Shown here one piece after another: positions 47,097 through 57,399 of a DNA stretch of 64,000 nt. Source of the DNA: Blasia pusilla (taxonomy: Eukaryota > Marchantiophyta > Marchantiopsida > Blasiales). The notes below the pieces were generated by a model. It saw nothing but the letters and a program-made list of their open reading frames with translations, ran no database searches and was not told the origin of the DNA. Numbering within the stretch: the stretch's first letter is position 1; each line of letters opens with the position of its first letter. Where the stretch lies: NCBI GenBank assembly GCA_050084515.1, contig CM114273.1, forward strand, positions 29,884,001 to 29,948,000, given 5' to 3'. Position numbers and translations under genes: made by a program.

Positions 47097-48665
47097 ATGG
47101 CGGAGCCAACGATTTCTGCACGGATTCTGCAAAATGGTGAGCAACAAGGCGAGAGCGTCGCGGTGCAGATCCAACCAAGGAGTCGGCTGCCTGAGATTAT
47201 GCAGTCGGTGAAGCTGAAGTACGTGAAACTCGGGTACCATTACCTTGTCAGCAATTTCGTCACGCTTCTGTTCGTTCCTCTCGTGGTTATTGCACTGGTA
47301 GATGTCGGGCAGATGGGCCCCAAGAGACTGTTGGAGGCATGGGAGATCCTCCACTTCGATCTCGTCAGTGTGCTGAGCTGCTCAGCCTTTCTTGTGTTTG
47401 TCGTTACCGTGTACTTCATGGCCAAGCCTAAGCCCATATACATGATCGACTACGCATGCTATCTACCTGACGATTCCCTCAAGGTGCACTTCAGAGGGTT
47501 TATGGAGCATTCGCGGCTCTCGGGATATTTCAACGCGAGCAGTCTGGAATTTCAACACAAAATCCTGGAGAGGGCCGGTGTGAGCGAAGAAGCGTATCTG
47601 CCACCTGCATTGCACAAACTTCCTTCCTGCCCTACCCTTGAAGATTCCCGCGCCGAGTCCGCAGCCATCATGTTCTCCATCTTGGATGAACTCTTCGAGA
47701 AAACCAAAATGAGTCCGAAGGACATCGACATTCTAGTCGTCAATTCCAGCATATTCAGTCCGACTCCCTCTCTTTCGGCCATGATCGTCAACAAGTACCG
47801 AATGCGGAGCAACATCTTGACCTACAACATCAGCGGAATGGGATGCAGTTCCAGCGTGATCTGCGTCGATCTCGCCAAGTTCGTATTGCGAGCGGGTGGC
47901 GGCCAGTACGCTGTGGTGGTGAGCAACGACAACGTCTCTCAGAATTGGTACCGCGGAAACCGGAAGTCCATGCTCATCCCCAACTGTATCTTCCGGATGA
48001 GTGGAACTGCGATTCTGCTCACCAACCGTAGAAGTGAGAGGAAACGGGCCAAGTTTGAGCTCGTCCATTGTGTGAGAACTCACAAAGGAATGGATGACAA
48101 AGCGTTTTGGTGTGTGCACCAGGAGGAGGACGAGAACTCCTTCGTCGGGATCCATCTCAGCAAGGATCTCATGTCTATAGCCGGTGAAGCACTCAAGACT
48201 AACATTACCACGTTGGGACCGTTGGTGCTTCCTCTCTCCGAACAGCTCCTGTTCTTCGTCACGCTGGTGGCAAGGAAGGTCTTCAACATGAAGATCAAGC
48301 CTTACATCCCCGACTTCAAGATGGCATTCGAGCATTTCTGCTTCCACGCCGGCGGCAGAGCCGTCATAGACGAGGTGGAGAAAAATCTCAACCTCACGCC
48401 GTATCTCGTAGAGCCCTCTCGCATGACGCTCCACAGATTCGGAAACATTTCCTCTTCGTCCGTCTGGTACGAGTTGAACTACCTGGAATCCAAGGGCAGG
48501 ATTCGGAAAGGTGATCGCATCTGGCAGATTGCTTTCGGTAGCGGGTTCAAGTGCAACAGTATTGTTTGGAAAGCGGTTAGGACCCTCGAGGCACCACCCT
48601 CTGGACCATGGCTTCACTGCATCGACAGATATCCCGTCCAGATTCCTGCCATTTACACATGGTAA
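47097..48665 (+). CDS. KCS: 3-ketoacyl-CoA synthase (very-long-chain fatty acid elongase condensing enzyme)
   Basis: Condenses malonyl-CoA with a long acyl-CoA, the first and chain-length-determining step of fatty acid elongation in the endoplasmic reticulum. The products feed cuticular wax, suberin-like material and membrane lipids. The 522-residue protein is one uninterrupted frame and full length for the family. Two N-terminal membrane segments lie at about 48-70 and 88-109. The condensing domain carries the active-site Cys250 in GMGCSSSVI, His417 in FEHFCFHAGGRAVID and Asn450 in HRFGNISSSS, plus GRIRKGDRIWQIAFGSGFKC near the end. All catalytic residues are present, so it should be active. 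It is intronless and GC-rich compared with its AT-rich neighbours. Which KCS subfamily it belongs to cannot be read from sequence alone. Confidence 0.97.
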   Translation: MAEPTISARILQNGEQQGESVAVQIQPRSRLPEIMQSVKLKYVKLGYHYLVSNFVTLLFVPLVVIALVDVGQMGPKRLLEAWEILHFDLVSVLSCSAFLVFVVTVYFMAKPKPIYMIDYACYLPDDSLKVHFRGFMEHSRLSGYFNASSLEFQHKILERAGVSEEAYLPPALHKLPSCPTLEDSRAESAAIMFSILDELFEKTKMSPKDIDILVVNSSIFSPTPSLSAMIVNKYRMRSNILTYNISGMGCSSSVICVDLAKFVLRAGGGQYAVVVSNDNVSQNWYRGNRKSMLIPNCIFRMSGTAILLTNRRSERKRAKFELVHCVRTHKGMDDKAFWCVHQEEDENSFVGIHLSKDLMSIAGEALKTNITTLGPLVLPLSEQLLFFVTLVARKVFNMKIKPYIPDFKMAFEHFCFHAGGRAVIDEVEKNLNLTPYLVEPSRMTLHRFGNISSSSVWYELNYLESKGRIRKGDRIWQIAFGSGFKCNSIVWKAVRTLEAPPSGPWLHCIDRYPVQIPAIYTW

Positions 48666-48912
48666 GCGTAAGCGGTTGTGGATCCGTCCACTCTCTGCAT
48701 GCACCTCAAATCGCCCCGAGACTCTCACGTCTCCAATTACTTCGAGTGATCACAACTTCAATGCTCCGCACTGCCCCCTTAAACGGCTGCGCCACATCGT
48801 TCCTTTGCTTCGATTACTGCCTGACGCCCTATTCGGGGACCACACATTTTCGCTCTGCGTCGGAATCAAGTTTGTTCGTGCGCTCCTTTCCGATCTCGAT
48901 TTTCTTTATGAA

Positions 48913-48918
48913 AATAAA
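48913..48918 (+). terminator. Candidate polyadenylation signal of KCS
   Basis: AATAAA lies about 250 bases after the KCS stop codon, a usual 3' UTR distance; the sequence becomes AT-rich directly after it. Confidence 0.45.
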
Positions 48919-49308
48919 CTTCTTGGGATTACGAGTGAAGATGGTGCTACCTATAATCATAATATGTCTCAATTCTACTCGTGCTTTGCATGCTCGTGTT
49001 CTATGTGGTTAATATAATTAAATACATTTATGGGAACGATGGCGCATATCTAATAAGTAAAACTTCTCTCTTAATTTTTTATTTCATGAATTTAACTTAT
49101 TATAATAATACGAATACTAATTCATTACATTCCTATATAAGACGTTTTTAATAGAGTATCTTGTTTGTTTGGATTATGACCATTAACAACAATAAAGTGG
49201 ATAGAACTTCTAATGCCTACTCTACTATGGGTTAGTTGTGGGCTTATACACATATAACTAAATATATTCATATGTCTTGTAAGGTTTGGTCTTCGAGTTT
49301 ATGAATAA

Positions 49309-49949
49309 TGCCACGTCTTTAAAGATAGATCGGTGAGATCTAGAAGAGCGCCTTCGTGAGTAATGGAGGACAGTCTCAGTAGGTTCAGGATGATATGTTG
49401 AGGCTCCGGGAAACATGAGAGAGCAGGTTTTCCCTTCGTTTCGACTCATTTGGAACCATATTGAGGAACTTACTATTTTAGGTAAGTACCATTTTGAGTA
49501 TATGATCAATTTTCTATTTTTGGTAAGTGGCCCTTGACCTCCTACATCAGGTCAAAAGCCAAGGAGGTGACTTGGGAGAATAGGTTACCATGGAGAGAGC
49601 TTGGGTGAAGGGAGGGATATACCTCAAGAAGAGAGAGCTTGAGAGCTCATTCTCTCTTTGTTGAACCTCTTGGCATGAGGCGGCGGAGCTATGGTCCCTT
49701 GCCTTGTGAGTGTAACCCAAGTCTCTCATTAGAAGAGTGGGTTTGGTTTGACATGAGAGATAGTGCACACCTTTGAGAGCTATGGTGTGAGATGGTGTAG
49801 AGAGAGATTGGATCTTACTTTATTGGAGATATTTTGGTACTTCTCGCCTCTGTGTTTGGATGCCATGAGTTAGCATGGGATCGCGTATGTTTGTGTGTGT
49901 GTTCGGTGACAGCGATGTATGTTGTGTAGCGATGTGTATGCGCACGACA
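49309..49949 (+). repeat. Solo-type LTR (641 bp) of the gypsy family, plus orientation
   Basis: Begins TGCCACGTCTTTAAAGATAG and ends GTATGCGCACGACA, so it has TG...CA ends. Its length agrees with the 51351-51990 copy (640 bp), with which it shares all landmarks in reverse orientation. No gag or pol follows it, so it appears to be a solo LTR or the edge of a deleted element. No clear target-site duplication was seen. Confidence 0.7.
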
Positions 49950-51350
49950 ATGATCATAGCAAAGGCTCAACTTATAAGAAATTCACTACTATATTTGGAG
50001 CCACTTTGGAAGTCCCTTGAGTCGCAATGCAATCGCAAGGGTTGCACGAACAATGGAGTCGAAATTTGCAGTGGGTTATGATTGTCTTGCGACATTTTCG
50101 GAGCACTACCTAAGATGGGCATTCCTTAAAATTAGACTCAGAGGAACGACATCAATAGGATGTTGGATAGGTGGTGGTACATGTTGTGGTTGGGGCTCTC
50201 TAATCCAGCAAAGCATGCTTGGACACTCATTAGAAGGAGTGACGTCACCATGAATTTGTAGTGTTCATATGGTAGACGTTTGAGTGCACGGGGGTAGAGT
50301 GGCGGTGAGAGAGTAGAGGGTGCGGATGTTGGGGTTGAGGCAGCCGCTCACCTCCAATAGAGCAAGGACTTGAGGACTCTCATGTTGGATTGACGCGTAG
50401 CGAATGATGGAGGTGCATCATTGGCCCCTGAAGCCAAAGGGGACACATACCTTCAGCCAAGGCGGAGCAGATGCATTCCTCTATGGTTTTGTAAGTATTT
50501 CCTACATGCTAACATTCCTAGGATATATGAGTTAGTGTCATTTTGGAATTTTTAACTAACTACGTGGATGTATTGTGTACTTTATGAAGTATGGCAACTA
50601 TTTTACTGTTGAGGTCATGGAGGATGTGTGGTGGGGCCAAAAGACACGAGAGGATGTCTTTTCCAATCAAGATCTCATACCATCCTAACTTATAGAGTGT
50701 TTCTATGTTCAAGGTGTTTTCGGATTATTTCAAAATACTAATTCAACTTAGTCAATGTTGCACAAAAATAGACTTTTGTGTCCATAGGAGGAACATGTCC
50801 TTGGATATGCCAAGTGGATCCCTTGCTCGAGTTCTTTTGGTACCTAGGCTACCCACGCATGCTCGAAATGCGGGAATAGGTATGGGCTTGGATTAAGGAG
50901 GCAAAAAAGGGATCAAACGGGTGTGCAGGTTGTGTGCAGGTTGTGGTCCTAGGTTAAGCTTGCACATGGCTTGTGTCGAGTCCGTGCAAGGCCTGAACTA
51001 GCTCACGAAAGGCTTGCGCATGGGCCTAGTATATGCCCTTTTGTGTGCTAGTGTGGTCTCAGCGTAGGCTTGATGCAAGCCATGCATAGGCTCTATGGCA
51101 CTGTGTGGGCTAGTGCAAACTCAACGTAGGCTTGGGATACATGCTAGCCGAGCCCATGTCTATGTTGTGGGTGGAGTAGGCCTATGTATAGGTCATGGGA
51201 ACTCAAGCCGATATAGACATGTATGTCCTAGGGACGGACATAAGTCTACAAACATGGACATATATGTGGACAGGGACTTAATCCGTGTGCAACCTTGAAG
51301 TCAGTGGCACTATGTGCAATTAAGCATTCCTCATTTTCAAAGGGAACATG
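49950..51350. other. Region without recognised gene between two LTRs
   Basis: No domain was recognised. 50900-51130 contains imperfect repetitions of GGCTTG(C/T)GCA/GTGCAAGGC-type words, and 51190-51300 has GGACGGACAT and ATGGACATAT words resembling the ends of the MITE-like family at 42.9-44.3 kb. Confidence 0.4.
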
Positions 51351-51990
51351 TTGTGCGCATACACATCGCTACATAATATACATCGTTGTCACTGAACACA
51401 CACACAAACACGCACGATCCCATGCTAAGTCATGGCATCCAAACAACAAGACAAGAAGTTCCAAAATATCTCCAATGAAATAAGGTGAAATCTCTCACAA
51501 CACCATAGCTCTCATATGTGTGCACTCTCACATCTGTCTCTCAATGTCAAACCAAATCCTCTCTCTTAATGAGAGGCTTGGGTTACACTTACAAGGCAAG
51601 GGACCATAGGTATGCCGCCTCGTGTCAAGAGGTTCAACAAAGAGAGAATGAGCTCTCAAGCTCTCACTCCTTGAGGTATATCCTTCCCCTCTCCCGAGCT
51701 CTCTCCATGGTAACCTATGCTCCCAAGTCACCTCCTTGGCTCTTGACCTCATGTAGGAGGTCAAGGGCCACTTCCCAAAATAGAACGTTGACCATATACT
51801 CAAAATGGTATTTACCTAAAGTAGTAAGTTCCTCAATATGGCTCCAAATGAGCCGAAACGAAGGGAAAACCTCCTCTCTCAGGTTTCCCGGGGCCTCATC
51901 AGGTCATCCTCAACCTCATGAGCGTGTCCTCCACTACTCCTGAAAAGCACTCTATTTGATCTCACCGATCTATCCTAAAAGATGTGATAA
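51351..51990 (-). repeat. LTR (640 bp) at the 3' side of copy B
   Basis: On the plus strand it starts TGTTGTGCGCATACACATCG and ends GATGTGATAA; on the element strand the end is GCGCACAACA. It shares about 500 bp with the repeats at 6720-7224 and 61996-62427, and its full length with 49309-49949. Confidence 0.7.
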
Positions 51991-51991
51991 C

Positions 51992-52118
51992 TGTCGTGCG
52001 CATACACATCGCTATACAACATACATCGCTGTCACCGAACAAACACACAAATATGCACGATCCCATGCTAACTCATGGCATCCAAACAACGAGACAAGAA
52101 GTACCAAAATATCTCCAA
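51992..52118 (-). repeat. Extra copy of the terminal 127 bp of the LTR
   Basis: TGTCGTGCGCATACACATCG to about CAAAATATCTCCAAT repeats the first 125 bases of 51351-51475. It abuts the full LTR, giving the order LTR-end, full LTR on the element strand. This suggests two LTRs in tandem reduced by deletion or recombination. Confidence 0.65.
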
Positions 52119-52299
52119 TCGTCTCCCTAGCAGGTGGTTAGGTCCCTCTAACTTCAGATAGCCATCTATCGCTATCTACCATGACATACATCTCTCGGAC
52201 GCTAAGAGCAAGAAGGTCAGGTGCTCATGTGGCCCCATTGTTAGTCGCCTTCTTCTCATCCATGTCACAAACACGAGTTAGAATGTAGAACTACCTACG

Positions 52300-53620
52300 C
52301 TATGTACATCTGGGACACATCCATTGTCCCTGAGGAATCCTAGTGAGAGGTGGCGTCAAACATGCCATATGCCATCCTCTTGAACATCCATCACAGACTA
52401 GCATAGTGGCTGCACCGCGGGCAGAACCACACAACATACATCGCAAGCCTGCACGAACTATTGCTAAGCTCGGATCAAGTGTACCATCAATATTCAGAAG
52501 GTGAAACTACGCACAATTATGCATATGGTCCTTCCAAACCATAGCATCGCGTCCCTCCAATAAGATAACACCTGATGGCAAAACCTCACGCACTCTCAAG
52601 ATGGTGCACCCTTCAGTCACATCCAATGTCGTGGATGTCATCTCCTACAAGTAGACATAGTCTCCCTGATAAAACCTCCGGATATTAGGTGAATAACCAC
52701 TACACCGAATAGTCACATACCTCAATGTATCCCGATGTTGCGCAATCACCAAGTTCTCAAACGCCATGGGCATCACTCTGTGAAACAATTCAACTCTCTG
52801 AAAACATGTTGGCATCCATACATTAGGGTCATCAAGGTTCAATACCTCATGAACATCTCGACTAATGGCCGCAAGTAAATCTGTCTCTCGGCCATACAAA
52901 AGCAAGTACGGTGAGAAAGACGCTAAGGATACTTGCCTGCTTAATCTGTATCCCATTGCCAACCACGGCAACTGGAGGTCCCAATCTCCTAGGTGACCTC
53001 TCTGCGAGCCATACTTGCGTAATCCTGTCTTCATCGTCTGCAAACCCGCTCCGCTAGTCCATCCGCCTCAGGATGATCTCGCGAAGTAGTGTGGTGGTCG
53101 ATCAGTGCCTTATCACACAAGGCCTCAAACTCCCCACGGAACTTTGTATCCTGGTCTCTTAACGCCTCAGCTGATGCGCTGTAATGACTCAGCATCCGAT
53201 CTAGGAAGGCATACACTACTCCCTCACTCACTTTGTGAGGCAATGCAACCAACTCTATCCACTTGGAGAAGTGCTCAACCATCACCAACACATAACGACT
53301 ATGGCATTTTGTCAAAGGTTAAGGTCTTGAAAAATCCAAACTCCATCTATAACCTAAACCCATGATCGGAAGTGGATGCAATTGTGGACTGGCCTCGATC
53401 ACACACCATGCATCTAGCAACAAACGGCTGAACGTCACTATGCATGCCTCGCCACCAATATTGAATCTAGAGCAAGCTGTAAGTCCGCTTCACTCCAAAA
53501 TGACCCAACTCCTCGTAGGCATGACGCACCAAATGTGCTCTCTGCGAAGGATGAGGCACTACACACACTCCTCCATCCTCCCACACTCGCAACACATGTG
53601 TCCCCTCCCACCGAAACCGT
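52300..53620 (-). pseudogene. Integrase with C-terminal PHD finger, copy B
   Basis: The zinc-binding domain reads RHAYEELGHFGVKRTYSLL then VARCMVCDR (H-H-C-C ligands present; 53540-53395). The core includes YVLVMVEHFSKWIELVALPH, LRDQDTKFRGEF with the second acidic residue, and DHPEADGLAERV with the third. After FYQGDYVYL a stop replaces a likely Gln codon. The frame then continues through VREVLPSGVILLEGRDAMVW to a PHD finger: CMLC at 52440-52429, VCDGC, GWHMAC and WMCPRC ending at 52306, all eight zinc ligands (C4HC3) in place, with a stop at 52302-52300. PHD fingers read histone H3 tails; here the position recalls the integrase chromodomain of other gypsy elements. Confidence 0.85.
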
Positions 53621-53790
53621 CTCGCTCGCTATAGGATCCGATCCCGCTCTCTAGCACCTATTGTGCTCGCGACGCTGTCAATACGCATGTACTCCAATAC
53701 TACTCCATCGTCATGAATATCACGGTCACCTGTCGTCTCCTCCCGGGACTCTGGATCTAAGGACTCTCCATCAGTCCTCGCCATCAAAGT

Positions 53791-54465
53791 CTAAACAATC
53801 TGGCTCTCCATAGCCAAGAAGCCTAAATAGGCTGACTCGTGCCATCCTAGCACCAACTCCTCATCACTGTCTCCATGCCATCGAGTTCCAGTCGCATCTC
53901 GATGACTCGGGCATGGGTTATGGCTCAAACCATCTGCATTCTGGTTGAGCGTCCCAGGTCTATGTACCACCTGGACGTCATACTCGTGCAACAAAAGAGC
54001 CCACCTCGTAAGCTTCCCTATAAGCTTGTTAGACTCCATCAACCACTTAACTGGCTGATGATCACTAATGATAAGAAAGGGATTTCCGAATAGATAACAT
54101 CTAAAATGTGTGACAATTCCCATTGTAGCCAAGCACTCACCCTCATATGAGCTATACTTTGCCTCTGCAATGTTGTTCAAGCGACAAGCATAAACCACCA
54201 CAAACTCTCTACCATCATCGTTATGCTGGGTGAGCATGGATCCAAGCCCCAACATGCTCCAATTGGTATGCAATTGGAAAGGATGCCCCCTGATCGGTCT
54301 CCTCAATATGGGCCCGGACCTCAATGTGTCCTTGAGCGGCTGAAATGCTCTCTCCTGCTCATCCCCCTTGTGCCACTCCTGATCCACTTTGGTCAGCAAG
54401 GTTAGCGGCATCTCAATCGCATGGAAACCCTTGACATACCGTCGATAGAAGTTCTCCAATCCCAT
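53791..54465 (-). pseudogene. RNase H domain of copy B
   Basis: A 224-codon open stretch. It begins with the RT-RNase H connection ENFYRRYVKGFHAIEMPLTL, then the RNase H core: HTNWSMLGLGSMLTQ, YSSYEGECLATMGIV, LIISDHQPVKWLMES and PGTLNQNADGLS. The first catalytic aspartate is Asn68 (codon 54264-54262) where gypsy elements have HTDWS; the glutamate and later aspartates are present. The tail ATGTRWHGDSDEELV is shared with copy C. Confidence 0.85.
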
Positions 54466-54477
54466 GAATGCACGAAC

Positions 54478-55060
54478 TCAACTCACATCTGTAGGGCGTC
54501 GAATGCGTGAAATAGCCTCTATCTTTGTCTGCTGCACACCAAGGCCCCTTGGGTATATTGTATGACCTAGGTACTCAATTGGGTTGTAGAAGAACTTGCA
54601 CTTGCCTGGATGTAGCTTCAACCCATATAGCTGCAATCTTTGAAATACTTCCTCTAGATGTTGCTCAAGCTCCTTAACTGTGGCGCTAAAGACTACAATG
54701 TCATCAATATAATATCTAGCAAAATCCAAACTTGCCAAGATCCTATCCATGAACCTCTGAAACTCAACCGAGGCGTTCTTTAACCCAAATGGTAAGAACC
54801 GCCATTGGTACAAATAATCCTTCCCGTGAGGATCGATGCCCAAAAATGCAGTCTTCTATCTGTCCTCCAATTTGATAGGCAACTGATGATATCCGGCTTG
54901 AAGATCTTACAAACTGAAGACCTTTGGATGCCCAATAGCATCAAGCATCTTCTCACGGATGGGCATGGCATACCTATCGGACTTCGTCTGCCGATTGATA
55001 GGTTGGTAATCTCCAAACATCCGCATATTCGTCCAGTTGCCTTGTACATTGTGACTAAAG
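54478..55060 (-). pseudogene. Reverse transcriptase of copy B, catalytic box intact
   Basis: MFGDYQPINRQTKSDRYAMP reads at 55020-54961, then LQAGYHQLPIKLEDR across a frame with stops. One clean frame (54843-54478) follows, with YLYQWRFLPFGLKNASVEFQ, ARYYIDDIVVFSATV (YIDD at 54711-54700), GLKLHPGKCKFFYN and EYLGHTIYPRG. Both catalytic aspartates of YIDD survive. Stops in the fingers and at the end of the thumb prevent function. Confidence 0.88.
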
Positions 55061-55386
55061 TAGGACTCTTCGGTGTGGATGTAGGTGGTTGCTATGGTGC
55101 AACCCTGTCTCAGACAACAGAACTCGACTGCTCCCCTATAGCCAACTGAAAAATCAGATCCCCATGTGCAGTACCTGCCACCACACTGGATGTTGTGGCT
55201 ACCATCTCCTCATGTACCTGCAAAACATCCCAAGAAGTCCAAGGGTATCTCTCCCGATCACCCCAAGTATGTCAATCTCCTCGGGTCTCGTCCCTGGCCA
55301 TTGCCTCAACCGTATCGATAAGCATGGGCTCACCAATGCAACAATTCTAATTTGTCGCATCCGCAAACGACGCTCCTCAACTACTC
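55061..55386 (-). other. Methyltransferase-to-RT linker of copy B
   Basis: No fold was recognised in this 325-base stretch. By position it corresponds to 7641-8215 in copy C, though it is shorter. Confidence 0.4.
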
Positions 55387-56651
55387 CTAAGTTAAAAAAT
55401 TCAAGTCCATCTCCTGACCCAAGACGTGAGGTTGTGATGCCTCTGATAGTGACGGTACTGTCGTCACTCCTATGAGGAATCCCATCGCTCGCTCTTGCTC
55501 ATCGGCGTTGGGCTCCACCAACCGTTGTACTTGGCCATCCCAAACCAAGCCAGGTCTGGCCTCCTTGAATGCATAGGAAGCAGGAAAACTCACCAAGGTG
55601 GGAAAGGCTGCACGTGGCATGTCAATCCTGTTGACCACAGTCAACGGCGGTCGATCATCATATCGTACTTTCTATGATCAACAACTTGGATCCATAATAG
55701 AATCCACCAACAAATCGGAGGGGCGCTCCACTCTTGCATATGCCCTCCGCAACACCTCGTGTGGTACCAAGTTGGTCCACCAAAGATACGGCCGCTGTGC
55801 TCTAGAATCTATACTCGCCGCATCTAACAACACTGTCGGGCTGATCCATGCACGCACTTGATGTGCACTCGTCACCACACAAGACCTCAAATCGCCCAAA
55901 ATGGGCACATTCTCCAGAATGTATGGTGGAGAATGAGGGTGATGCTCATGTAAATGTCGCAAGATTCGCATCATCTCCCAAAATACTGTGGACCAAGTGT
56001 CAACTAACCCGCTACCTCGTCCAGCACTAAATTGGCCTTGACACAGCCAACCAGCAATGACCAAGTCTATGGTCCCTACCCAATCCTAGTCCTGCGCCCC
56101 CAGCAATGAAATGTCCCTCGGTAGAGAATTCTTGCAACCCTAGATGGCGGACGCAGACAACAAGTCAGATCTACATAATGAAGTGAAGTGCGCCTCGTAA
56201 CATCATCAATCTCCACATACAAGTACTGTTGCATATGTATTCCCACCTGCAAAACATCATCTAATCCATTGTTGATCCCTCCAAAGAGATCCAACACCCG
56301 AATATCTTCCTCTAGGATTCGCCACACAATGGGTGTGGTGTCCAAGGGCATTATCATAGCACTCTCGACTACCTCGGGTTCCTCTGACCTCTCATGCTCT
56401 GGTGCAAACGTCTCGCTCCATGTGGTCTGCACATGCTCAGTGGCTAAGCGTCGAAGCTCCTCAGTCGAGCCCCAAAGCGGCACCTCTCCTCCACGGACTA
56501 ATGCAGCGACCATGACACTCCTCTCCATAGAAATGTCAGGAACGGGCGTGTCCTCTGTATGGACATGTCCCTCTGTCAAATCACTAGGCCAAGTTATGGC
56601 GTTGCTAAATGCTACTATGGTCGCCATCTCTCGTGGCCGTTGCTCGATCAC
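55387..56651 (-). pseudogene. C5-cytosine DNA methyltransferase-like domain inside gypsy pol
   Basis: Three adjoining frames carry the conserved motifs of a C5-cytosine methyltransferase in order. First frame (56651-56076): motif I IRVLDLFGGINNGLDDVL (56303-56250; S-adenosylmethionine site) and motif II YLYVEIDD. Second frame (about 56085-55678): motif IV VIAGWLCQGQFSAGRGSGL, with the catalytic Cys at 56043-56041 but Leu in place of the usual Pro; motif VI YILENVPILGD (55923-55891); then VLLDAASIDSRAQRPYLWWT, resembling motif VIII. Third frame (55644-55387): RAAFPTLVSFPASYAF, ERAMGF and HVLGQEMDLN, motifs IX-X. The domain lies between protease and RT, in element orientation. Two frameshifts and the Pro-to-Leu change make it inactive. 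Motif I/II style resembles DNMT3-type more than DNMT1-type enzymes, but a tree would be needed. Confidence 0.8.
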
Positions 56652-56802
56652 TGCACATGTGAATCGAAGGGGTAATGAGCTAAGGCGCCCATCACCTCAC
56701 TGCCATCTTGGTTTGTAGGACGCTGACTCCTCCCAATAATCCAAGGAAAATCCCATCGGGTATAACACTGCTCCACCAACCAAGACGTCGTAGGACTCTG
56801 CA

Positions 56803-57300
56803 TTAGTCACTATACATCGCCTTGGCTCGCACCACGGACTCGTCTGTAAGATGTCCCGAGAAAATCCTCACCTCGACCTCCTGTCGGGTGATATATTGTG
56901 TAGTACTCACTCCATCCAGTGATGTCTGTATCCGGAATGGACAACGCTCCACATCGGCTCTCGTCAAGCCCAATCCTCTGAATAACGCTTTCCCCAACAT
57001 CAAGGGTTGTGCTCTTGAATCCAACAAGACGCGCTACGGACTAAAATCTCTACCTCCGGGACTCACCAATAGGAAGACCTCTCCCCAGTTATCCAGCAAC
57101 ACAACACCAAGAGAAGCCATGGCACGCTCTATCGCGGGTCTAGCGGGCATCTCCGCCATCCTAGCAGCCGCAACCTGCCATGAATCTGACGTGGACGGCT
57201 CGAGCATCCACTCCAAGGGCAGGTCCATCACCTCCTCTACAATCACCTTTGAACGTGATGCAGGAACTCCAACTCCACGCTCACATAGCGTAGCAGCCAA
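56803..57300 (-). pseudogene. Retropepsin-like protease of copy B
   Basis: Upstream half (57300-57034): VGVPASRSKVIVEEVMDLPL and ASLGVVLLDNWGEVFLLVSP. After a stop, GVLLDSRAQPLMLGKALFRG follows, the protease active-site region. The catalytic triplet is DSR at 57021-57013 where DSG is expected; Arg is encoded by AGA at 57015-57013. The rest, VERCPFRIQTSLDGVS and QEVEVRIFSGHLTDESVV, leads to the methyltransferase. A protease is expected here between gag and the rest of pol. Confidence 0.7.
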
Positions 57301-57399
57301 CTAGAACACCACGGCGGGCGTACCTCCCAATGTCATAACACCAGAAGAAGAAAATAGCGGAGCACGATACACCATCGTGGCCTCCCCCAACATCATACT

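Noticed and set aside
48663-48680. GGTAAGC at the KCS stop codon as a splice donor
   Set aside because: The protein is already full length and the family normally ends here; the match is probably coincidental.
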